A stretch of DNA of 5,813 nt from the NCBI GenBank assembly GCA_964577975.1, contig CAZOBB010000153.1:1-5813 (forward strand). Direction: 5' to 3'. This DNA comes from JAOZMY01 sp964577975 (GTDB lineage: Bacteria > Desulfobacterota > S145-22). Below the pieces are notes generated by a model. That model saw only the letters and a program-made list of their open reading frames with translations, made no database searches and was not told the origin of the DNA. Position numbers and translations under genes: made by a program. Shown here piece after piece: positions 1 to 4,356 of the stretch; the first letter of the stretch is position 1; every line of letters starts with the position of its first letter.

Positions 1-133
1 GATAACGGAAATGAAGGCGAGGCTGCAGGATGACATTTCCAAAAGGAAAAACGCGTGGCCGGCGTCGAAAGACGTGACCGAAATCTACGAAACACTATTA
101 AAAAGACGTGGACCGGCTGGCAACCATGCGTAG
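1..133 (+). CDS. 3' end of a probable glycosyltransferase (partial, 5' end outside window)
   Basis: An open frame enters from the left edge (first full codon at base 2) and stops at TAG 131-133, giving 43 residues. The fragment is charged and predicted helical, and contains WPASKDVTEIYETLLKR. This resembles the C-terminal helix of many GT4 glycosyltransferases, where a W-P/S element is followed by a D-V-x-x-x-Y-x-x-L-L helix. No catalytic motif lies inside the window, so the assignment rests on that weak resemblance and on the neighbouring sugar genes. The frame is supported by the 8-base stop/start overlap with the next gene, the same arrangement seen at the following junction. If correct, it would be a cytoplasmic or membrane-associated sugar transferase in the same operon. 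Alternative: any protein with a helical tail. I am fairly sure it is coding and unsure of its function. Confidence 0.55.
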   Translation, partial: ITEMKARLQDDISKRKNAWPASKDVTEIYETLLKRRGPAGNHA

Positions 134-1268
134 GTTTCTAACGGGTCTGGCGGAGATACGGGAAGGGGGCTCGTACCGGAGATTTTTGAGGATGGTCGAG
201 GCGCTGGGGAAATGGGAAGGGGGTATATACGTTTACAGCACGTCTCCAGACCCCATCAGAAGCAGGTACGTCGTATGGAGACATCTCTTGAAACATATAC
301 CTCCTCCCGCGAAAGGCATTTTGTTCTTTCTGTTTTTTCCATTTATCGTTTTCAGACACGCCGTCCTGGGGAGTACGAAAAACATCATCTTCTTTGGCCC
401 GGTTTATGCGTGTTTCTTGTTGCCGCTGAAATTGATACGGAGCTGCTCGGTCATCTGCATGGTGCGCGGGATTTTATCGGAGGAATATGCACTGCAAAGG
501 AGGAGCAGGGGGTTGATACGCCTGCTAACTAATGTCGAACGGATTGGTTTTTTCTCGTCGGACCGAATCGTCACGGTTTCGGAAACCTTCAAGGCAAAGC
601 TCCAGTCTCGATTCCATGTCCCCCCAAAAAAGCTCGTCTGCCTTCCCAACGAGATCCCTGATTTGAAGGGGGAAGATGTCGATATCGAGTACGGGAAAAA
701 GATCTGGGAGGGGAAAATCGGTGATCGAGGCCTGAGGTTATTCGCCGGGGGAATCATCACCCGGGGGAAAAGTTACGAAACGATCTTCCAGGCACTGAGT
801 ATTCTCCACGTTCCTTTCCACCTTTGCATCGCGGGGAAACCGGCCTGCAAGCTGGATCACGCATATTTCGAACAACTCAAGGCATTGACCTTCGATCTTG
901 GGATCGAAAACAGGGTAACATGGCTTGGATGGCTGAACCGCGGAAAACTCCTGGGCGTTCTCGCCGCATCCCATCTGTTCGTCAGTGCCTCCCGGCACGA
1001 GGGGATGTCCAATATCCTTCTGGAGGCCTTGGCCCTCGACATTCCCTGCCTGGCGAAAGACACGCCGGAATTTTTTGAGCTGCTCGGCTCAAAGGAACTT
1101 CTCTTCCAGACCCCTAAGGACCTGGCAGAGCTCCTCAAGAAATTTTACGCTGAGGAAAGTTTTGCAGAAATCATTGCTATAGGGTGTAAACGGGCAAAAA
1201 AACGTTGGACTTTCAACTGGGAAAACAGGTTAGTTGCCATACTGACGGAGGACAGAATCGATGCGTAA
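126..1268 (+). CDS. GT4-family glycosyltransferase (glycosyl transferases group 1, GT-B fold)
   Basis: A 380-residue protein when started at ATG 126, a normal size for GT4. Residue numbers use that start. The N-terminal Rossmann half begins with a first strand and the glycine pair of REGGSYRRF (about 12-20), where GT4 enzymes carry their acceptor-side GG loop. VRGILSEEYAL (about 113-123) matches the prG-x-L-x-x-x-A-L element of this family, and DRIVTVSETFKAKL (about 146-159) is the usual inter-domain region. The C-terminal half starts at LFAGGIITRGKSYETI (about 205-220) and holds the EX7E motif, Glu292 and Glu300, within SRHEGMSNILLEALALDIP. A hydrophobic stretch (about 64-81) may help membrane association. 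Family knowledge: retaining transfer from a nucleotide sugar; donor and acceptor cannot be read from sequence. An in-frame GTG at 108 would add six residues. I prefer ATG 126 because residues align with GT4 starts from there and ATGCGTAG overlaps the upstream stop exactly as the next junction does. Neither start has a strong Shine-Dalgarno, consistent with translational coupling. Confidence 0.9.
   Translation: MRRFLTGLAEIREGGSYRRFLRMVEALGKWEGGIYVYSTSPDPIRSRYVVWRHLLKHIPPPAKGILFFLFFPFIVFRHAVLGSTKNIIFFGPVYACFLLPLKLIRSCSVICMVRGILSEEYALQRRSRGLIRLLTNVERIGFFSSDRIVTVSETFKAKLQSRFHVPPKKLVCLPNEIPDLKGEDVDIEYGKKIWEGKIGDRGLRLFAGGIITRGKSYETIFQALSILHVPFHLCIAGKPACKLDHAYFEQLKALTFDLGIENRVTWLGWLNRGKLLGVLAASHLFVSASRHEGMSNILLEALALDIPCLAKDTPEFFELLGSKELLFQTPKDLAELLKKFYAEESFAEIIAIGCKRAKKRWTFNWENRLVAILTEDRIDA
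1247..1251 (+). promoter_or_regulatory. Ribosome binding site for the UDP-GlcNAc 2-epimerase gene
   Basis: GGAGG lies nine bases before ATG 1261, inside the last codons of the upstream glycosyltransferase gene. It fixes ATG 1261 as the start and shows that the epimerase can initiate on its own as well as by coupling through the 8-base overlap. Confidence 0.8.
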
Positions 1269-2373
1269 ACTCATGCTGGTCGTCGGCGCCAGGCCCAACT
1301 TCATGAAGGTCGGCCCCTTGATCCGGGCCATCGAGAAGGATTACAAGGAAACCTTTCAGCCAATACTGGTACACACGGGTCAGCATTACGATTCGGAGAT
1401 GTCCGGCGCCTTTTTCAAGGATCTAAACATCCCCAAGCCGGATTACAACCTCGACGTGGGGTCCGCGACCCACGGGGTTCAGACGGCGAGGATCATGGAG
1501 AGATTCGAACCGATTTGCGAACGAGAATCCCCGGATTGTATCGTCGTCTTCGGGGATGTCAACTCGACCTTGGCCTGCGCCCTCGTCGGGGCAAAAAATC
1601 ACATCAAGGTCGCCCACGTGGAAGCGGGGCTGAGGAGTTTCGACCGTGCCATGCCGGAAGAGATCAACCGCGTGGTAACGGATGTCCTCTCGGATTTCCT
1701 GTTCGCCACCGACACGGTGGCCGTCGACAACTTGAAACGTGAAGGGATCGGGGATGACCGAATCTTCAGGGTGGGGGACATCATGGTGGACGCCCTTTTC
1801 TGGGGGAAAGAGAGGGCGAACCGTTCCGGAATCCTTGAACGTTTACACCTTGCCCCCCGCTCCTACGCCGTAGTCACACTTCACCGGGCGGGAAACGTGG
1901 ATGACCGGGATGTCCTGGCCCACCTGATCGGAATCATCCTGCGCATCTCCCACCGTCTCCCCGTCGTCTTTCCCGTTCATCCCAGAACCGAGGCCCGTTT
2001 GAGGGAATTCCAACTTCTCGACACGTTAACGGAAAAAAAAGGTATACATCTTATAAAACCTGTGGGTTATATCGATTTTCTAAAGTTGATTATGGAATCC
2101 AGGTTCGTGCTGACGGACTCCGGTGGGCTCCAGAAGGAGACCACGCTTTTAGGGGTTGACTGTCTGACGGTAAGGGAGACAACGGAATGGCCCCTGACCG
2201 TTTCGAAGGGAACCAACAGGCTCCTGGGAAGGACGCCGGAACCCGAGACGGTGGTAACCCTTGTGGACCGAATGTTATCGGGTGAAGGAAAAAAAGATTA
2301 CACCCTCCCCGAATTGTGGGACGGCCGCACTTCGGAAAGGATCCTGAACGTGCTGCGGGAAGGGCTGATATAA
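1261..2373 (+). CDS. wecB: UDP-N-acetylglucosamine 2-epimerase, non-hydrolysing
   Basis: A full-length 370-residue member of the epimerase-2 family, which interconverts UDP-GlcNAc and UDP-ManNAc in the cytoplasm through a 2-acetamidoglucal/UDP intermediate. The ladder of family motifs is complete: VVGARPNFMK (7-16, Arg11 and Lys16 as E. coli WecB Arg10 and Lys15), HTGQHYD (38-44), VFGDVNSTLA (96-105, Asp99 as Asp95), HVEAGLR (119-125, Glu121 as Glu117), MPEEINR (131-137, Glu133 as Glu131), TLHR (206-209, His208 as His213), PVHPRT (238-243), DSGGLQKE (286-293, Ser287 and Glu293 as Ser290 and Glu296) and the tail ELWDGRTSERIL (351-362). Equivalences are from memory of the E. coli enzyme and hand alignment. 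Departures from the commonest consensus are N for E in GxRPE, HRAGN for HRREN, and QKE for QEE; catalytic residues are kept, so it should be active. A GGAGG precedes the start, and the ATG overlaps the previous stop by 8 bases. The likely role is to supply UDP-ManNAc for the glycan built by this operon. A paralogue using another UDP-HexNAc (as in some pseudaminic or diamino-sugar routes) cannot be excluded. Confidence 0.95.
   Translation: MRKLMLVVGARPNFMKVGPLIRAIEKDYKETFQPILVHTGQHYDSEMSGAFFKDLNIPKPDYNLDVGSATHGVQTARIMERFEPICERESPDCIVVFGDVNSTLACALVGAKNHIKVAHVEAGLRSFDRAMPEEINRVVTDVLSDFLFATDTVAVDNLKREGIGDDRIFRVGDIMVDALFWGKERANRSGILERLHLAPRSYAVVTLHRAGNVDDRDVLAHLIGIILRISHRLPVVFPVHPRTEARLREFQLLDTLTEKKGIHLIKPVGYIDFLKLIMESRFVLTDSGGLQKETTLLGVDCLTVRETTEWPLTVSKGTNRLLGRTPEPETVVTLVDRMLSGEGKKDYTLPELWDGRTSERILNVLREGLI
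2033..2040 (+). repeat. A8 homopolymer inside the epimerase gene
   Basis: Eight consecutive A residues (codons GAA AAA AAA for Glu258-Lys259-Lys260), in a locally AT-rich patch of about 2030-2095 within a GC-richer gene. The run reads through in frame here. Such runs can permit polymerase slippage, but nothing else in the sequence shows that it is used. Confidence 0.9.
2357..2364 (+). promoter_or_regulatory. Possible ribosome binding site for the asnB-like gene
   Basis: The purine-rich GGGAAGGG lies 13 bases before ATG 2378, longer than the usual 5-10 base spacing. The closer TAAGGA (2371-2376) overlaps the upstream stop but leaves only one base to the ATG. The start is fixed not by the site but by the protein, since Cys2 must be exposed. 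Initiation probably relies on re-initiation after the epimerase stop four bases upstream. Confidence 0.4.
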
Positions 2374-2377
2374 GGAT

Positions 2378-4342
2378 ATGTGTGGCATCTTGGGAATCTA
2401 CGACGTTTACCCCACGGAGGATTTCAGGTCCGTAGCTCCGGGGCTTCTTCGGAGAATGGCGCACCGAGGCCCGGATGACGAAGGGAACCTGTTCTTGAGT
2501 CCCGAGGGGGATACGTGGCGGAAAGATGGTCCCGCGATCTACCTTGGCCACCGGCGCCTTTCCATCATCGACCTCACCGAATCGGGCCATCAGCCCATGC
2601 CCAACGAGGATGCCTCCCTCTGGATCGTGTTCAACGGGGAAATCTACAACTACCTCGAGATCAGGAAAGAGCTGCTTGACCGTGATCACCGCTTCAGGTC
2701 CATGACGGACACGGAGGTCCTGCTCCACGGGTATGAGACGTGGGGAATAGACCTGCTGGAGCGACTTCGCGGAATGTTCGCCTTTTGCATCTACGATGTC
2801 AGGGAGAGGAGATTCTTCATGGCGAGGGATCGCATGGGGCAGAAACCCTTCGTCTTTTCGAAAGGGGAGGGGTTCTTCGGATTCTCCTCGGAGCTGAAGT
2901 CCCTCTACACCTACCCGAAAGTCGGAAGAACGGTCTTACCCAAAGCGGTTCATTACTTCCTCACCTACCAGTATATTCCTCACAAGTACACGATCTTTAA
3001 AGATATTTCGAAACTCCTTCCGGCCCACTACGCCGTGTACGACGTGAATTCGGGGTCCTTTTTCCAAAAGAAGTACTGGCGGCCCGTCTTTTTTGTGCCG
3101 GGGGAGTCCCCGGTGAAAAAAGACAACGAGGCACACGCGGAAGCATTGGAGGCGTTGATCGCGGATTCCGTTCGGCTGAGGCTGAGGAGCGACGTGCCCC
3201 TGGGGGTCTTTCTGAGCGGGGGGGTCGATTCGAGCACGATGGCCTACTTCGCCAAGCAGCAGCTCTCCCACCCCCCAGAGACCTTTTCCATTACCTTCAC
3301 CGAACAGGAATTCGACGAATCCAGCTACGCGACCCTGGTGGCGCGGGCTCTGGGGACCCGCCATCACGCCTTTACGGTCGAGTCGGAAGGCTTGCGGGTC
3401 CTCCCCGAGCTCATCTGGTATTACAACGAACCGTTTGGCGACTCTTCCATGATCCCCACCTACTACGTATCGAAGGTCACGGCAGAACACGTCAAGGTCG
3501 TGCTTTCCGGGGACGGGGGCGACGAGGTCTTCCTCGGGTATAACCGGTATCTCTTATACATGACGTTAAAAAAGGTTTACAGCCTCCTGAATATCCTACC
3601 GGTCGGTGCCATCAAGCCATTCTTCAAGTTTCTTTCCCGTTATCATGGGCTGGGAAGGTATCCCGGGATGCTCTACAACTTCTTTTCGAGAATCGAATCC
3701 AAGGAGATCTTGAATTACGCCAACTATGTCAGTATCATTCATGACAGATTGAAAGAGGAACTTTACACGTCCTCCTTCAGAGAGGTGGCACGGCCCGCGA
3801 GGGCGATGAGGCTCATTGACAAGCTCTTCGACATGACGGCGGCCAGGGACGTCCGGCAGGCCTTTTCCCGCGTAGACTTTCAAACCTACCTCCCGGGCGA
3901 CATCCTGACCAAAGTGGATATCGCCTCGATGGCCAATTCTCTGGAATGCCGCTCCCCTTTTTTGGATCACAAAATCATCGAGTTCGCCGCGCAACTGCAT
4001 CCAGGGGAAAAGCTTTCCCTTTTCAAGGGGAAAAAGATCCTGAAAGAGGTCATGAAGGGCAAGATCCCGGAGAAGATTTTGAAAAGACCGAAGATGGGGT
4101 TCGGAGTTCCCATCAACCGCTGGTTCCGGGAAGAGAGGTGGGCGAAACTTTTAAGGGACGTGCTATTGGACCCCGTTCACCTGCGAAGGGGATACTTCCA
4201 GCGGGAGTCGGTGGCGAGGCTCATCGACGAACACGTACAAGGCACGGCCGATCGTTCGGCGATCCTCTGGCAACTTCTTGTGCTGGAACTCTGGCACCAA
4301 ACCTTCATGGGAAAAGAACCGACCCCCGTGGTCTTACCGTGA
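2378..4342 (+). CDS. asnB: AsnB-type asparagine synthase-like glutamine amidotransferase
   Basis: A 654-residue two-domain enzyme. The N-terminal class II glutaminase domain (about 1-215) starts MCGILGIYD, so removal of Met1 exposes the Cys2 nucleophile, which fixes this start. It also has RGPDDEG (30-36), HRRLSIID (58-65, Arg60), FNGEIYNY (85-92) and TDTE (110-113), the glutamine-binding set. The synthetase domain (about 250-640) has the ATP-pyrophosphatase loop SGGVDSS (280-286), SGDGGDE (377-383), the DILTKVDIAS and LECRSPFLD stretches (508-530) and KRPKMGFGVP (569-578). Both active sites look intact. Family reaction: glutamine-derived ammonia is channelled to an AMP-activated carboxylate. 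The housekeeping substrate is aspartate, but AsnB homologues in polysaccharide loci, such as P. aeruginosa WbpS, are thought to amidate uronic acids. Its position 4 bases after wecB, followed by a membrane glycosyltransferase-like gene, favours the sugar role; sequence alone cannot decide. The symbol denotes the family rather than proven asparagine synthesis. Confidence 0.94.
   Translation: MCGILGIYDVYPTEDFRSVAPGLLRRMAHRGPDDEGNLFLSPEGDTWRKDGPAIYLGHRRLSIIDLTESGHQPMPNEDASLWIVFNGEIYNYLEIRKELLDRDHRFRSMTDTEVLLHGYETWGIDLLERLRGMFAFCIYDVRERRFFMARDRMGQKPFVFSKGEGFFGFSSELKSLYTYPKVGRTVLPKAVHYFLTYQYIPHKYTIFKDISKLLPAHYAVYDVNSGSFFQKKYWRPVFFVPGESPVKKDNEAHAEALEALIADSVRLRLRSDVPLGVFLSGGVDSSTMAYFAKQQLSHPPETFSITFTEQEFDESSYATLVARALGTRHHAFTVESEGLRVLPELIWYYNEPFGDSSMIPTYYVSKVTAEHVKVVLSGDGGDEVFLGYNRYLLYMTLKKVYSLLNILPVGAIKPFFKFLSRYHGLGRYPGMLYNFFSRIESKEILNYANYVSIIHDRLKEELYTSSFREVARPARAMRLIDKLFDMTAARDVRQAFSRVDFQTYLPGDILTKVDIASMANSLECRSPFLDHKIIEFAAQLHPGEKLSLFKGKKILKEVMKGKIPEKILKRPKMGFGVPINRWFREERWAKLLRDVLLDPVHLRRGYFQRESVARLIDEHVQGTADRSAILWQLLVLELWHQTFMGKEPTPVVLP
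3218..3224 (+). repeat. G7 homopolymer at the PP-loop codons of the asnB-like gene
   Basis: Seven consecutive G residues span the Gly-Gly codons (GGG GGG) and the first base of the Val codon of SGGVDSS. Codon choice rather than protein sequence creates the run, because other Gly codons would break it. A one-base slip here would destroy the synthetase domain while leaving the glutaminase domain. Confidence 0.85.
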
Positions 4343-4348
4343 AAGGAG
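4342..4348 (+). promoter_or_regulatory. Ribosome binding site for the TMTC-like membrane protein gene
   Basis: AAAGGAG begins at the last base of the asnB stop codon and ends eight bases before ATG 4357. This is a near-ideal Shine-Dalgarno and spacing, the strongest in the window. It fixes the start of the last gene and indicates independent initiation. Confidence 0.85.
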
Positions 4349-4356
4349 ACAAACGG

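Noticed and set aside
108..125. In-frame GTG start giving a 386-residue glycosyltransferase
   Set aside because: No Shine-Dalgarno precedes it, and the added residues (MDRLAT) precede the first predicted strand. ATG 126 matches family starts and the repeated 8-base overlap pattern. It remains possible.
286..420. AT-richer stretch in the GT4 gene as a sign of recent transfer
   Set aside because: Hand-counted lines range from about 42 to 58% GC within the same gene, and the low part encodes a Phe-rich hydrophobic segment (TTT/TTC codons), which explains the dip.
2026..2057. Internal sigma-70-type promoter (TTAACG with TATACA or TATAAA)
   Set aside because: Spacings are 11 and 20 bases rather than about 17, and the -35 match is partial. 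The AT-rich patch also encodes conserved epimerase residues.
2090..2728. 212-codon open frame on the minus strand
   Set aside because: It spans the 3' end of the epimerase and the 5' end of the asnB-like gene, both with unmistakable family motifs. Its translation is rich in Pro, Ser, Arg and Gly with no recognisable domain, so it is an antisense shadow.
2936..3490. 184-codon open frame on the minus strand
   Set aside because: It lies antisense to the asnB-like gene across the PP-loop region, with a low-complexity Arg/Gly/Val translation and no motif.
2378..4342. Exosortase-associated amidotransferase (XrtA system) assignment
   Set aside because: Related AsnB-like proteins occur in exosortase loci, but no exosortase, PEP-CTERM or other marker of that system is present in the window.
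4340..4356. Terminator or regulatory element between the asnB-like gene and the membrane-protein gene
   Set aside because: The gap is only 14 bases, has no inverted repeat or T-run, and is filled by the ribosome binding site.
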